From Microplitis mediator (lineage: Eukaryota > Arthropoda > Insecta > Hymenoptera > Braconidae), in contig NC_079978.1 in NCBI RefSeq assembly GCF_029852145.1, forward strand, positions 13,333,828 to 13,397,827: DNA of 64,000 bases, in the 5' to 3' direction. The notes under the pieces are model-generated. The model ran no database searches, was not told where the DNA came from, and saw only the letters and a program-made list of their open reading frames with translations. Position 1 is the stretch's first letter; each line of letters opens with the position of its first letter. This document shows positions 11,694 to 25,971 of the stretch, one piece after another. A program made the translations under genes and the position numbers.

Positions 11694-12850
11694 TGACTAG
11701 AAATAAGGCAACCACATAAGGCTCGCATCACAAAAGTAACGCACGTCCGGAACCCTGCATAATTAGGAAACCCGATTTCGGCACAAATTCAGAAACCGGT
11801 CACCCTGAAAAACCGTAGTCTATCTGTAAAAATGATTATACATAGAAATTAGCAATATATGGTCATGTATGATTGTAATAATATAATTTTGTTAAACTAA
11901 ATTGATAAAAAAAAAAATTTTTGCAAATCAGTATGTCATCAGATATTTTAATTTAATGTTACTTTTATTTTCAATCGAATTAGAAATTTTCAATTCAAGG
12001 AAAAACGCGAAACTTATTAACGACCGCTGTTGTGGGATTCGAACCCGGGACCCTACGCACGAAAGACCGATGCTTTAACTACTACGCTACTCTACCAATT
12101 GTGGCTCCTAAGTTTAGTTATGGTATTAGAATATTATTCGATCGGTAACAGCCAGGAATTCCAAAGATATACCTAACTTCGGCAATGATGAAGACTTTCC
12201 TAACAATAGCCGACTTTGGCATACCCAACTTTAGCAAGCATTCGGTCATCCCAATCCAATTTTAGTCAAGGATTCCAAAGATTCACTGGACTTTTACATC
12301 CTAACGAAAACTCCTAATGACAAACAAGTTTGGAAAAGTTTTGGTATATCGAGTTTCGGTTTTCCTTAAATTAGGCTTGCTGTATTTCAGAAAGCCTCAT
12401 TCGTCCCGAATTGATGTTTTGGTATGCCGCACTAGAATCCTAGTTGGGCGCTGATTTGGCATACCAGACGTCGACATGGCTTTGGTAACCACCATATGGC
12501 AGCAGTATCAATTTCCGAAGATTCACTTTCCTACTAACTACCTGACTAGGCATTCCGGACTTCGGCAAGCATTTGGTCATCACTATTAAATATCTGTCAG
12601 GAATTCCAAAAGTATTCCTAACTAACGCCATGCCACACTTTCCCCCAATAACAACCAAGTTTGAAATGTTTTTGGCATTTCGATCTTTGGTTTTCCTCAT
12701 CAAATACCATAAGGTCCGAATTTGGCTTACCGTATTTTGGTTTTTATTATGAGGCCGGAATAAGGTCCGAATCAGGCTTGCCGTATTTCGGAAAGCCTTA
12801 TTCGGTCAAAATTAGTCTTTCGGCAAGCCTAACTGGAATTTCTAGTCGGG
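11694..12850. mobile_element. TIR element with GACTAGAAAT termini and CCGAACTTCGG words
   Basis: Left GACTAGAAATAAGGC and right AATTTCTAGTCGGG are inverted. The interior from about 12120 carries repeated GGCATACC, ATTCCAAA and TTCGGNAAGC words in both directions. A tRNA-like segment lies at 12013-12104. Short ORFs at 12440-12703 and 12661-12921 follow the repeat words and are not genes. Confidence 0.55.
12013..12104 (-). repeat. tRNA-like sequence, SINE head or tRNA pseudogene
   Basis: On the minus strand a box A-like TAGCGTAGTAGTTAAAGC is followed about 35 nt on by a perfect box B GGTTCGAATCC. The anticodon stem does not pair well and the acceptor stem is not evident, so this is not a functional tRNA gene. 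It is most like a tRNA-derived SINE promoter. Confidence 0.6.
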
Positions 12851-13229
12851 GAGGTGCTGAAAATTTTCGAAAAATCTACCTTCCATTCTGGCTGCCAGAT
12901 TTTAGAACTGAAGATAATTAAGGAATGAGCGTATTTAAAAATTTACAATTATGTTCAATGAAAAAAAGAAAGAAGAGTATTTAGGCAGAAATCAAGGTAA
13001 GTGATCGAAGTAAGAATTTAAATAAGTTCTGACTCACGTCGGAGCACTAATACATGAAATATCCAAGAAAAATATTGAAAACTATGTTTTTTCAATTGTT
13101 TGTGGATAATATTATTTGAACTTAAGCATGAGTTACATTACATTACATGGTGGTAGAAAGAGACCATAAAGACGAAAAGTTGGTATAATTTAAAATACAT
13201 GTTAGTACATCATATTATGATTTACTTAG

Positions 13230-13605
13230 GAAAAATTACAAAAATGTTGCTTTTTTAACATTTCGGCGCCGATATCTTTTGAGCTAAAAAACCAATTTTG
13301 ATATTCTATGAGGCAATCAACACGTTTTTTTAAAGGTTTAAAGCTGATTAAAATTTGAAATTGATAGGTTCAATCATTTTAAAGGTATTTTGAAAATTTT
13401 TGTCTCGCAATATTTCTGATTTTTGCGCAATAGCCGTAGCTCTTAAAATAATTTGATTAAAATGCGTCGAAACTAGAGATGTCAAGCTACAAAATGCTTT
13501 TTTTGAATCTCGATACGATTATTTTTTTCGAAGTTACAGCCTTGCCAATATCACTAAAAAATTTCTCAAATTTTTCTGTTCCTTTAATTTATGGCATGGA
13601 TGTAC
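13230..13605 (+). repeat. Repeat shared with 40840-41125
   Basis: Shared segments include TTTGCGCAATA, AAACTAGAGATNTCAAGCTA, AAATGCTTTTTT, TCGATACGATT and AGTTACAGCCTT in the same order. Unclassified, noncoding. Confidence 0.7.
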
Positions 13606-13746
13606 ATTTATTTTGATTTATTCTCGAAAATAATCATGAATTATTTCTCAAACTAATAATTATCTTTTCCTCAAAAATTCAACATCTCACTTATAAAAAT
13701 TTAATTGAAGCTCAAAAAATCATTTATTTATCATTTATGAAACTTA

Positions 13747-14240
13747 CACAGATACAGAAAATTCTTGACTCGAGAAAATTTTTTTTCAACAAAGAAATTT
13801 TTCAACGGGTGGAATGAAAACCGGAAATTTTGTGAAGGATGTTAAATAATTTCTTAAATTTCAAATCTCGAATTAGAAAAAAAATTCTTAAGCCAATACA
13901 TATTTCATACTTGGTCCAATAATAGAATTACTTGTTTTAAAACTTGCATTTCTCAGTGTAATAAACATTTTTCTTAACCTAAGTATGTTACTTACTTTAA
14001 CCAAGAAATAAAAATTTTTGGTTCATAAAAGTTATACACTTAATTCAAGAACTATGATGTTTTAAAACAATAAACGGTACGAGCTCGAACTAAAAATAAA
14101 GGGAGTTGGTTTAAAAATTTTAAACTCTTGGTTTGAGTATAGTGTACTTTCTTTGACCAATCACACGAAAACTCTCAAACCAAGATTACTAGAGTCTCAA
14201 GCCAAAAAAGTTTCGTCTTGGACTCACTCATAGGTGATCC
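13747..14240. mobile_element. CACAGATACAGAAAATTC element (TTCTTG-word family), inverse of 38220-38471
   Basis: Starts after TA at 13745. Segments such as AACGGGTGGAATGAAAACCG and ATACATATTTCATACTTGGT are inverted copies of the sequence near 38300-38415. The right end is uncertain. Confidence 0.6.
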
Positions 14241-14247
14241 TACCTTC

Positions 14248-14452
14248 CCGGGAAAAATTTTTCTTATAAAATTTTATACTGAAAATGACCTGGTACAATT
14301 TTATAAAATTTTATAAAAATTTATAAAATCTTATAAAGTTTTATAAAAATTTATAAAGTTTTGTAAAATTTTATAAAATTTTACCAGGCCATTTTCAGTA
14401 TAAAATTATGTAAAATTCGATAAAATTTTATAAAATCATTTTTTTTTTCCGG
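14248..14452. mobile_element. About 205 bp MITE of TTATAAAATTTTATA words
   Basis: CCCGGGAAAAAT at the left and a poly-T then CCGG at the right frame an inner inverted pair (TATACTGAAAATGACCTGG against CCAGGCCATTTTCAGTATA). The centre is TTATAAAATTTTATAAAA repeats. Confidence 0.7.
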
Positions 14453-15276
14453 TATGGGTCACCCATCTAATTCATGTCCCTCCTCGATGCTGCTCAACTT
14501 TTGTGATCGATGGATTGTAGTCTGCTCCGCTCGTCTATTGGCCACTTGTAGTTAAGAGAAATTCGTGGCCGTATTTATGATTACACATGAATTCTTATCC
14601 GCCATATTTCATAGTATTAATTCATAATAATATAATAATTCGCACATTATTGCAGATATAACTTGTTTCCAAAACACGATCAGGTTAAATTGTATATAAC
14701 TTTATTTATAATTCTATATAAAAAAACGATTTGAATAATTCAACGATCGATTGTTTAAGGGACATAAAATTTTAAAATTAATTAAATTTATTGATTTTTA
14801 ATGATTTATGTTTTTGAATTAATGGCGAAACTTTTGAACTTTTTCGTGAGTAATGAGGATTTAATTTTAATTGATGGTTGATAAAATAAAAGTTTATTAA
14901 CATTAAAATTAAAATTGTCACATTATGTAATATATATATGGGGTATTCTCTGCCAAATCGACCACTTTTAAACCTGGCCCTTTTAGATTTAGCTAAAACT
15001 TTACTATTCTTTTTTACCCATTGAAAGACATTTTTAAAAATTTTTTCAAATTTTTTTATCCAACCCAAAAAAAGTTATGATTTTTTCAAAAAAATGGCTT
15101 TTTTATTTCCAAATAGCCATATATTTTTTAGAAATTGACTTTTGAGTACCTTTTTTTTAAAAAATTTTTGTTTTTAAATGAACTTTTCAAAAAAATACAC
15201 GAAAAAAAATTAACATGATCAATTACATAAAATAATCGGTTTTTTTAAGTAAAATCGTCATTTTTTCGAAGTCCGT

Positions 15277-15309
<33 letters not shown>

Positions 15310-15503
15310 CCAAAAAAAAAAAACTTCAATTAATTTGACAACTATCCCCGCTAATCCCAGATTGGGCCGATTTTTTTTATTCATTTAAAATAAAATTTTC
15401 AAAAATGAAAAAATTTTTTTTTCCGTAAACTTTATTTTTATCATAAAATAAATATAATTTAACGATTTTATGATATAATATTCTCAATTTATGGACTTAT
15501 TTT

Positions 15504-15893
15504 ATGAATATTCCTGTTGAATTGCATTTTTCTGCGACTGCCCATGGCAAAGGTCCGTGTGATGGAATTGGTGGCATCATCAAACGACACGCAGCAAGAG
15601 CAAGTCTCCAACTTGCATTTGATAAACAAATAACAACACCGATAGAATTTTTTGAATGGGCTTCTAATCCGAATAATTTACCAAATATCATAGTTAAGTT
15701 TTCTCCAGAAGAAGATTATAATACAACATTAACTGATTTAAATGACAGATTTTTGAAAACGAAACCAATTGTAGGAATTCAACAACTACATTGTATAATT
15801 CCGGACAAAAATGGTTGTTTGTATGTTAAAAAATTTTCCAAATCTAATGAACACAGAATTCGTAAAATATTGAAACGCCAGAGAGAAAATTAA
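15504..15893 (+). CDS. 129-codon ORF in the loop of the foldback element; unknown function
   Basis: An intact frame from ATG to TAA that almost exactly fills the spacer between the two arms. The first codons lie at the inner edge of the left arm. The N-terminal part contains FSATAHGKGPCDGIGG followed by IIKRHAARASLQ. From memory, similar HGKG-CDGIGG-KR segments occur in larger uncharacterised invertebrate proteins, some in mobile elements; I cannot name the domain. The C terminus is Lys/Arg-rich. Lack of stops, coding-like composition and the HGKG motif support real coding origin. It may be the 3' part of a captured gene. Whether it is expressed is unknown. Confidence 0.6.
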   Translation: MNIPVELHFSATAHGKGPCDGIGGIIKRHAARASLQLAFDKQITTPIEFFEWASNPNNLPNIIVKFSPEEDYNTTLTDLNDRFLKTKPIVGIQQLHCIIPDKNGCLYVKKFSKSNEHRIRKILKRQREN

Positions 15894-16375
15894 TAAATAA
15901 TTTTTTGTGTTGTTTTTGTGAAATCATTGGATATTGACTGTATTAATCATTGAACTTAATTATATTCGTAAATTAAGTCTATAAATTGAGAATATTATAT
16001 CATAAAATCGTTAAATTATATTTATTTTATGGTAAAATAAAGTTTACGGAAAAAAAATTTTTTTCATTTTTGAAATTTGACAATTTTTTTTAAATAAATA
16101 AAAAAAATATAAAAAAAAATCGGCCCAATCCAGGATTAGCGGGGATAGTCAAATTAATTGAAGTTTTTTTAAGGAAAAAAAAAAAAAAAAATGGCGGACT
16201 ACGAAAAAATGACGATTTTACTTAAAAAAAACCGATTATTTTATATAATTGATCATGTTAAATTTTTATCGTGTATTTTTTCGAAAAGTTCATTCAAAAA
16301 CAAAAATTTGTGAAAAAAAAAGGCACTCAAAAGTCAATTTCTAAAAAAGTTATGGCTATTTGAAAATAAAAAAGG

Positions 16376-17983
<1,608 letters not shown>

Positions 17984-18140
17984 AAAAGCCATTTTTTTGA
18001 AAAAATCATTTTTTTGGATTGGATAAAAAAATTTGAAAAAATTCTCAAAGATGTCTTTCAAAGGGTAGGAAAGAATAGTAAAGTTTCAGCTAAATCTAAC
18101 GGGGTCGGGTTCAAAAGTGGTCGATTTGGCATGGAATACC

Positions 18141-18142
<2 letters not shown>

Positions 18143-18184
<42 letters not shown>
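18143..18184. repeat. (TA)n microsatellite at the foldback right edge
   Basis: About 20 units of TA directly abutting the CCCCATATA terminus. Confidence 0.95.
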
Positions 18185-18188
<4 letters not shown>

Positions 18189-19269
18189 CTGTAGGCTCTG
18201 TCTGTACATTGTGTTTTTATTTCGAATTATGCGTCAAATATTATTTTATGACCTACTCATACTGTATTTACCCTTTTTGGAATTTTTGTCTGTCTGTCTC
18301 TCTGTCTGTTTATACTTTTATAACTAATTAACCACTTATCTGATTGATCTAGCAGAGCATTTATATTAAGAAGTGGGTTTGAGGTGTGTACTTTTAGATT
18401 TTCCAAGAATTTTTTAAAATATTTTTGCCCTAGTAACCAATCAAAATATGTATTGAGAAACCAATGTAAGTATTCGTTTAAAATAAATATCATATGAGAA
18501 AAATAGAATGTTAAATAGTCTAAATTTTATTGGATATGTTGTGTCAGTTCGTAAATATATTTTTAGCAATAAAATTTTATAATAAAAAAAAAAAAAAGAA
18601 ATCAGTTACGAAATACGTTTCAACAAGAGAAACAAAAAAAAAGATCCCTAACTTTTATTTGGTTGTCAAGCATCAGTAGCAGTGCAGTTTGGATTGCCTT
18701 GGAAGTGAAAGCAATATACGTATACACAAACATACACACACATATACGAGGGTTGTTTACTCAGGCGACTGATGTTCTTGGAAAACAATCGTGGCCCGTA
18801 ATAGAAGCCGATTTGTCGTATCTGGTTGAGGTAGGCTTGTTCTATCGTTTGACATTCGATATCAGCTTTAGTATTGTGGGGTGCTTTTCTAACGTTTTTT
18901 CTTTACAATAAAAAAAAAAAATAACCAAAGCTTTTACACTTTTTTTTTTGAAATATCCAAATAAAATTTTATCTTATCGTTGTTTATTTGATTGTTCATA
19001 ACTTTTTTCGAATTTTTTTTTTTATTTCATTATCTTTATAGAAATATGTAAATCTACAAGTATACTAAATCATATATATTTTTTAAAATCGGCTCAACCT
19101 CATCGAAAGGATTAGTTTTGTTGATCCGTAATAACTTCTAAATTCTGTTATACTATCCATCTGCTTATATTGCTGAATTGTATTGATGATTAATGACATT
19201 TCTATTTTCGATTCAAATATAAACAATGCATTTAAAAATTGTTTGAGTCATTGATCATTACAAAAAAAG

Positions 19270-19331
<62 letters not shown>

Positions 19332-20340
19332 GTTGATAAAAAACCGGAAACGGAAACGGACTAGCGTTGTATGAATAAGAGTGAGTGCAAAAGAGAGAAA
19401 AGGAGAGTAGTTAGTTGAAGGGTAGTATGTGACCCGATGACAGTAGAGTATAACGCGAGACTATGATTCGTAAATTTCCGCTTGACGAGTCTCATTGTTT
19501 TTACGATTTACAGGCTCCAACAATATTTGTGTATTTGTCCTGTCAAATGTATTATCGACATTTTCCAGGTCGGATGTCGAAGAAACAATAGACGTGACGG
19601 ATGTTTATATTCGAGCTTTAACGTGCTTAACTGGAAAATATCGGCAATGATGTATTTGCTAATGCAGAAATGTCATTTACCGATCATGTGTGCTATCATC
19701 AGTCGAATTTATGACGTTAATGCAATTTATTATTATGTAAGTTATTTCATCTGCTAATTTAATACATTTCTTTTTAGGATAATTTGTGTACTGGGTTGCT
19801 GTCATGACAAAAATTTCTTTTTTTGTAAATATATTTATAGAGATTTATTGACATTGAATCAATAAATTGCTCAATGAATAATAAAATTGTTTATTTTCAA
19901 TTCTAACAATGTTATTCAAGATCGGCAAATGTTCTCAAACGAAAGATTTTTTTTTAAATCAAAGTTAGTTAAAATATTAACAAGTCCAAAAATCAGTTGA
20001 TCTTTTCCGTTTATATACTTGTAATTACATAAATTTTTTTGTTCTTGCAGTAGACGTTAAAATGGGTACTCACGTCACTAAATAATTAATAATTATGAAT
20101 GAATAAATAAATATAAAATTTGATTGGAACACTTTAAATAATTAAAACTTCTGGGCATGTGCTCCTTCGTCCTGTGACCGTGACATGCAGCCTGGAATAC
20201 ATTATAAAAACGAAAAGGACTCTAGTGATTGCGTTAGTTAATCAGACAGATTTATTTATTGCATACACACTACCGAAGGTTTTTATTTAACTAAGAGTTA
20301 TATATATTTTCCTTTTACAAAACATACATGTAGGATATAC
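18185..20340. other. Mostly unique DNA, no gene recognised
   Basis: Apart from a TA run at 19273-19328 there are no repeat signatures. Open frames at 18663-18911 and 19482-19757 have no recognisable motif or splice context. The region might hold a noncoding or 5' untranslated exon. Confidence 0.45.
19273..19328. repeat. (TA)n microsatellite
   Basis: About 28 units of TA in otherwise unique DNA. Confidence 0.97.
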
Positions 20341-21260
20341 TTACACGCTGAAAAAAAAAAGATAACTATCACCATCTTGTGATAGGGGATGATTATCATC
20401 TGTATGTGATAATAATTATCATGCTTTTATGTTAACTATTACTATCGGAGATGGTAAGCATTCGAATCTAGATGGTAACCATTCTTATCCGTGATGATAA
20501 TCATTTCTATCTTAAAAGGCAAAATTAAAAAGTTTTTCAGGCGTAAGAAATATTACTATCTAGATGGTAACTATTACCATCGGCAATAGCAATTATTACT
20601 ATATGAGAAACAAATAGTTAACATGGATGCAAAATTAAAAAATTTTTCAGGCGTAAGAAATATTACTATCTAGATGGTAACTATTACCATCGGCAATAGT
20701 AATTATTACCCGATAAAAAATGATTTTGTCTAATCATATATGATTATATATGTTCATATATATGATCATATATGATTATATATAATCATATATGAAGTTA
20801 TATATAATCATGCATGATTATATATGGGATCATATATAATTATATATAATTCTATATGACCCCATACATAATTAGATCTGATCATACCTGGCTTTTATAA
20901 GCCCATATATAAGTCTATTTATGATCAGATCTGATTATATATAAGTCTATATATAATTAGATCTGATCAGATCTGATTGTATATGAGTCTATGTATAATT
21001 AGATATGATCATACCTGGCTGTTATGACCCCATATATAATCATACATAAGTCTATATATGATCAGATCTGATCATATATGAGTCTATATATAATTAAATA
21101 TAATCATACCTGACTGTTATAACTCCATATATAACCATATATGAGTCTATATATGATCAGATCTGATCAGACGTGACTGATATAAACCTATATGTAGTTA
21201 TATATGTCTATGTATGATTAAATCTAATCAGATTTCATTGATATGAAACCTATAAATATT

Positions 21261-21261
<1 letters not shown>

Positions 21262-21294
<33 letters not shown>
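21262..21294. repeat. (TA)n run that received the gypsy element
   Basis: Alternating TA immediately before the 5' LTR. The run continues at 26404-26427 after the 3' LTR and again at 27455-27496 after the palindrome. Confidence 0.9.
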
Positions 21295-21298
<4 letters not shown>

Positions 21299-21550
21299 GC
21301 GTTGCTACTATGTGACGCGATCGGTAAAATTCGACAGTTTCCGTCGAACATCGATTATTTCATTTATTCATCTCTACCACATTGGTGGGGACAATTAGTA
21401 ATAGACTGTGGGATTGTACACACGCATCCAGGCTTCTTACTTTGCTGTATACTTACAATCACTGTGTTATTTTCCGTTTATTTGAATAAAACATTTGTTT
21501 AAATTAATTAGTTGGTTTTAATAATTTATATTATCACCTCATCCACTAAA
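21295..21550 (+). repeat. 5' LTR of the gypsy element
   Basis: 256 bp, beginning TGTAGCGTTG and ending CCACTAAA. It matches 26148-26403 with six substitutions. AATAAA at 21485-21490 is a likely polyadenylation signal. Confidence 0.93.
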
Positions 21551-21551
21551 T

Positions 21552-21569
21552 TGGTGACCCCGACGTGAT
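21552..21569 (+). other. Probable tRNA primer binding site
   Basis: TGGTGACCCCGACG begins one base after the 5' LTR. A start with TGG, the complement of a tRNA CCA end, is the usual position and form. I cannot name the tRNA. Confidence 0.75.
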
Positions 21570-22057
21570 CTCTTCTTAAGGGAAGCGTCGAACACGTGCA
21601 TTACACAGTGCAAAAATTTCGCGAGTTCTCGTGTTGTTTTCCCGCGAATATTGTGTCACTTTGCCGTTTAATCGGCGAGATCGTGATTTTTGAATTCACA
21701 GTTATTTTTGTGTGAATTTGTTTTGAGTTAATTAGTGCAGATATATTTTTTGCTTTGTCAGTGTTCAGTTCTTTATCTTTTATCACCGCTGGTGCATTGC
21801 TGGGCATCTTATGGACGTTATGCCGCATCAGTGTTAATTCGAGGGACCATTAGTGCAAATCGAGTTGTGATAAAAGTGTTCCCGAGCTGTTTAAAAAATT
21901 GTTTATTAACTTTTTCGTGCAGTGTCGTTTATAATTTTCTTTTCGTTGCCGGAAATACCATCGAGGATTAAGCTGATTCGCCGGCTGCACATTCCTGAGC
22001 TGTGCGTCATCGATAATCTTCGGTAGCACAATACCGAATTAAAGACATTTTCAGTAG

Positions 22058-22915
22058 GTGATGTCAGACTCGAAAATCGACGGCGACGAGAAAATAAAAT
22101 CCGAGTCATCTGACGAAGACACATTTAAATCTAATTTATCGGGATCATCGTCGTTCACGTCAGTTAAATTAAATATGGCCGTGAACATCAAAGCACCCCA
22201 GTTCAGTACGGAGAATCCGAAACTGTGGTTTGCGCAGGTTGAGGCACAGTTTGCAACATATCAGGTAGCAATAGAACGCGCCAAATTTGACCTGGTGATA
22301 CCGCTGCTTGAAACCCGCATCGTTGCTGAAGTACAAGACACCATCATCAATCCTCCAGCAAACACGCCGTACAGCGATTTAAAAGCCGCTTTTATAAAAT
22401 GCTTCACGAGATCCGAAGAAGCACGGATTACTCAGCTCCTCGACAGAGAGAGACTTGGCGATCGGACACCTTCGCAACATTTACGTCATCTGCGTACACT
22501 GGTACCCAGCATCGATGACGCCATCATCAAAGCACGTTGGTTTTCGCATATGCCAAATGAGATTCAAGTTTGTCTCGAAGCTATCAGCGACTCAACGCTT
22601 GACAAGCTCGCTGAGTCAGCTGACCGTATGGTTGAGCGGATATCGCTCAAACCTCAAGTTGCCGCTGCTACAGCAAATCAACCATCAACCGCTGAGCACG
22701 GCGAGATTGCTGCACTGCGCAGAGAAATTGCGCAACTCACGAATCAAGTGAAAAACTTGACAGTTAAACGTAGCAGATCCAGAAGTCGATCACGATCACG
22801 ATCACGTGTGTCGAAGAAATTGGATCTCTGCTGGTACCATTACAAGCACGGTAAAAATGCCCGATCGTGCATTCCCGGCTGCAAATGGCAGGGAAACTCA
22901 AACGAGAATCAGTAG
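22058..22915 (+). CDS. gag: Gypsy gag polyprotein
   Basis: 285 codons. It should encode the structural protein that forms the particle and packages element RNA. The N-terminal 40 residues are acidic and Ser-rich, followed by an NPKLWFAQVEAQF segment typical of arthropod gypsy Gag. Near the C terminus are an Arg-Ser dipeptide run (about residues 238-250) and a Cys/His cluster (CWYHYKHGKNARSC, then C) resembling a zinc-knuckle nucleic-acid-binding motif. The reading frame is intact. It overlaps the pol frame at the 3' end, where a slippery heptamer lies 15 nt before the stop codon. Confidence 0.9.
   Translation: MMSDSKIDGDEKIKSESSDEDTFKSNLSGSSSFTSVKLNMAVNIKAPQFSTENPKLWFAQVEAQFATYQVAIERAKFDLVIPLLETRIVAEVQDTIINPPANTPYSDLKAAFIKCFTRSEEARITQLLDRERLGDRTPSQHLRHLRTLVPSIDDAIIKARWFSHMPNEIQVCLEAISDSTLDKLAESADRMVERISLKPQVAAATANQPSTAEHGEIAALRREIAQLTNQVKNLTVKRSRSRSRSRSRSRVSKKLDLCWYHYKHGKNARSCIPGCKWQGNSNENQ
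22891..22897 (+). promoter_or_regulatory. Candidate -1 ribosomal frameshift site (GGGAAAC)
   Basis: In the gag frame this reads G GGA AAC, the canonical X XXY YYZ form. The pol frame is -1 relative to gag and is open through this point, so slippage here would make a Gag-Pol fusion. A downstream pseudoknot was not modelled. Confidence 0.72.
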
Positions 22916-25900
22916 AGGCGGCTAATGATTCTCAATCGATTTCTCGCCGCCTGTTTATCCGTGACCGAACTACAGGAACGGAATATCTTGTCGATTCCGG
23001 CTCCGATTTATCTGTCTTTCCACGTGGCTGGCTGAAATCAAATAGTACACCCATTGGTTACCAACTGTATGCCGCAAACGGCTCGATAATTCAAACCTAT
23101 GGTTTAAAATCGATTACATTGAACCTTGGACTTCGCCGTGACTTCTCATGGAATTTTATCATTGCTGACGTCACTAAACCGATTATAGGTGCAGACTTCC
23201 TAAGTCATTACGACTTACTAGTCGACCTAAAGCGAAAATGCCTTCGTGATGGCGTCACTGGTTTATTGACACCCGGAAATTCTCACACGACATCGGCAGA
23301 AACTAATAGTAAAGCAGTCGATGGTAATTCTGCGTATATGGAATTATTAAGAGAATTTACCGATATTACAAGACCTGATGCTACTCAGCGTCAAACTAGA
23401 AAACATTCAACGGTGCATCATATCTGAACGTCACCTGGACCGCCAGTTTCGTGCAAAGCAAGACGCCTGGCTCCAGATAAGTCGAAAATCGCACAATCAG
23501 AGTTCCGAAAAATAATCGAAGAAGGTATTTGCAGACCATCCAACAGCGCCTGGGCTTCACGACTTCATTTAGCGCAGAAGAAGTCCGGAGAATGGAGGCC
23601 GTGCGGTGATTACCGACCGCTTAACGATAGAACACTCATCGACAAATACTCGTTGCGTCATCTTGACGACTTTGCCGCATTTTTACACGGTAAAAATATA
23701 TTTTCAGTCGTCGATTTTGCAAAGGCATTTTTGCAAATATCCGTTGCACCAGAAGACGTGCCGAAAACGGCGATCATTACGCCTTTCGGATTATTCGAGT
23801 TCCGGTTTATGACGTTTGGGCTTAAAAACGCGGCTCAAACGTTTCAACGATTTATTGACGAAGTCGCCCGCGACCTTGAATTCGTCTTTCCATACATTGA
23901 CGATATTTTAATCGCATCTACCGACGAAAAACAACACATGGAGCATCTGAAAATTTTATTCGAGCGTCTCCGTGAATACGGACTAGTAATTAATGTACCA
24001 AAATATCAATTTGGTCTACCGGAAGTAAAATTTCTCGGCCATCTCATCACTAAAGATGGAATCAAGCCGTCACCAGAGAAAGTAGAGGCTATTGTCAATT
24101 TCGAGCCTCCTACCACCGTAAAAGCTCTTCGTCGATTTCTCGGCACAGTGAATTTCTACAGAAAGTTCATCAAGAACGCTGCAGAAATTCTAGCACCGCT
24201 TAATAAAATCTTGGAAGGACCCAAAGTCAAAGGCTCTCATCCAGTCAACTGGACAACTGAACTTCAAGAGTCTTTTAAGTCAGCTAAACGCGCTCTCGCG
24301 GATGCTACTCTGTTGGTACACCCTAAGATCGATGCTGACTGGGCAATATTCACCGATGCATCCGAAATCGGTATTGGAGCCGTTCTACAACAAAAAGTGG
24401 ATAACAATTGGCAACCACTGGCATTTTTCAGTCAAAAAGTGTCTCCGTCGATTCAAAAATTGTCGACATACGACCGCGAGTTGAACGCCATCTACGAGGC
24501 TGTAAAATACTTTCGGCATATTTTCGAAGGCCGGCATGTTACAATCTACACCGATCACAAGCCGCTTCAGCACGCTTACAAACAGCGCACCGAAAGAGCA
24601 TCGCCTTGGCAATTTCGTCGACTCGATTTCATCGGTCAATTTACTACCGATATTCGACATGTGTCGGGTACCGACAATATTGTCGCTGACACATTGTCAC
24701 GCGTCGAAGCAGTATCTACTGCTATAACGTCGCAAGAACTTGCCGACGCTCAACAAACCGACAATGAACTTCAGCAGTTGTTACGTCAAACAACTGCTTT
24801 AAATTTAAAAACGATACAACTCGATAACGGACCTGCACTGTATTGTGACACTGCGTCAGGTACAGTGCGTCCATATGTTTCAGAGCCGCTGAAAAAGAAG
24901 GTGTTTAATTCACTGCACTCGCTAGCTCACCCTGGAATCAAAGGATCATTAAAAATGATCTCCAAACGATACGTCTGGCCATCGATTAACAAAGACTGCC
25001 GTGAATGGGCAAAATCCTGCATCGATTGCCAGAAAAATAAAATTCAGAGACACGTGTCATCGCCGATCGCCAGTTTTGAACCTCCAACTGAACGATTTGA
25101 GCACATACACATCGATCTAGTGTCTTTAAAAACGTCAAGAGGCTTTAATCAATGCTTGACTATCATCGACCGATTCACGAGGTTTCCTGAGGCTGTTCCG
25201 TTATCCAATGGAACTGCAGAGACGATAGCACACGCACTATCGCTGCACTGGATTTCACGCCACGGAGTACCGAAACGAATAACTTCGGACCAAGGTCCGC
25301 AATTTGAATCATCATTATTCCAGTCGCTATTAAAAATGTACGGAATAAAACACCTACACACTACGCCGTATCATCCGCAAGCTAACGGTCTAGTCGAACG
25401 TTTACATCGTCAGCTTAAATCAGCACTTTTGTGTCATCAAGAGTCGTGGTATGACGCATTACCAGCCGTTTTGCTCGGCTTACGCGCTGCCTGGAAAGAC
25501 GACATACAGACGACACCGGCTGAATTAGTGTACGGTGAGCCAATTCGTTTACCTGGTGAGTTACTCACTCCCAGTAACAAAACTTCACCTCATGACATCA
25601 TTAATACAATAAAACGGCATTTCAATTCATTGGCACCGGCCGAAATGTCGCGTCCTGGCAAGCATTCTGTTTTCTGTTTCAGGAACCTTAGTACTTGCAG
25701 CCACGTACTGGTACGTGGAACGGAACTGGTACGGAATGACCAGGTTGGACCATTTTTCTCGCCGCCGTACGAGGGTCCATATCGTGTAATAACCCGACAC
25801 GATAAATACTTCATCGTTGATTTTCGTGGACGACAAATCGCCATTTCTGTGGACAGATTAAAGCCGGTCTACGGGGCAAATTCAGTCGACACGACGACGA

Positions 25901-25971
25901 TGATAACAAACTCCCAGCCGATTAACACAGCAACCGAGACCGTAAAACGCCGAGTCCGGTTTAATATTTAA
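22894..25971 (+). pseudogene. pol: Gypsy pol (PR-RT-RNaseH-IN) with one in-frame TGA
   Basis: One reading frame from the frameshift site to TAA at 25969-25971, interrupted only by TGA at 23425-23427 between protease and reverse transcriptase. Protease has the DSGSD active site (about 22993). Reverse transcriptase shows FRFMTFGLKNA and PYIDDILIAS (YIDD at 23893). RNase H shows WAIFTDAS and TDHKPL. Integrase has an HHCC zinc region (AHPGIKGS to SCIDCQKNK) and a DDE core (IHIDLVSL, ITSDQGPQFES, HPQANGLVER). The C-terminal end has a GPY/F-type segment (YEGPYRVITR). Apart from the TGA the enzyme motifs look intact, so this copy has lost Pol by a point change unless the stop is read through. Confidence 0.92.

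Noticed and set aside
12013..12104. Functional tRNA gene on the minus strand
   Set aside because: Box A and box B are present, but anticodon and acceptor stems do not pair convincingly. Kept as tRNA-like repeat.
14778..15068. 96-codon minus-strand ORF
   Set aside because: Lies in the foldback outer arm. Related frames at 18014 and 1256 follow the repeat in the other orientation, so similarity reflects the arm, not a gene.
22058..22124. ORF on the minus strand opposite the gag start
   Set aside because: Shadow of gag, with no motifs.
24302..25844. Several short ORFs on both strands within pol
   Set aside because: They overlap the pol frame, which has clear RT, RNase H and integrase motifs.
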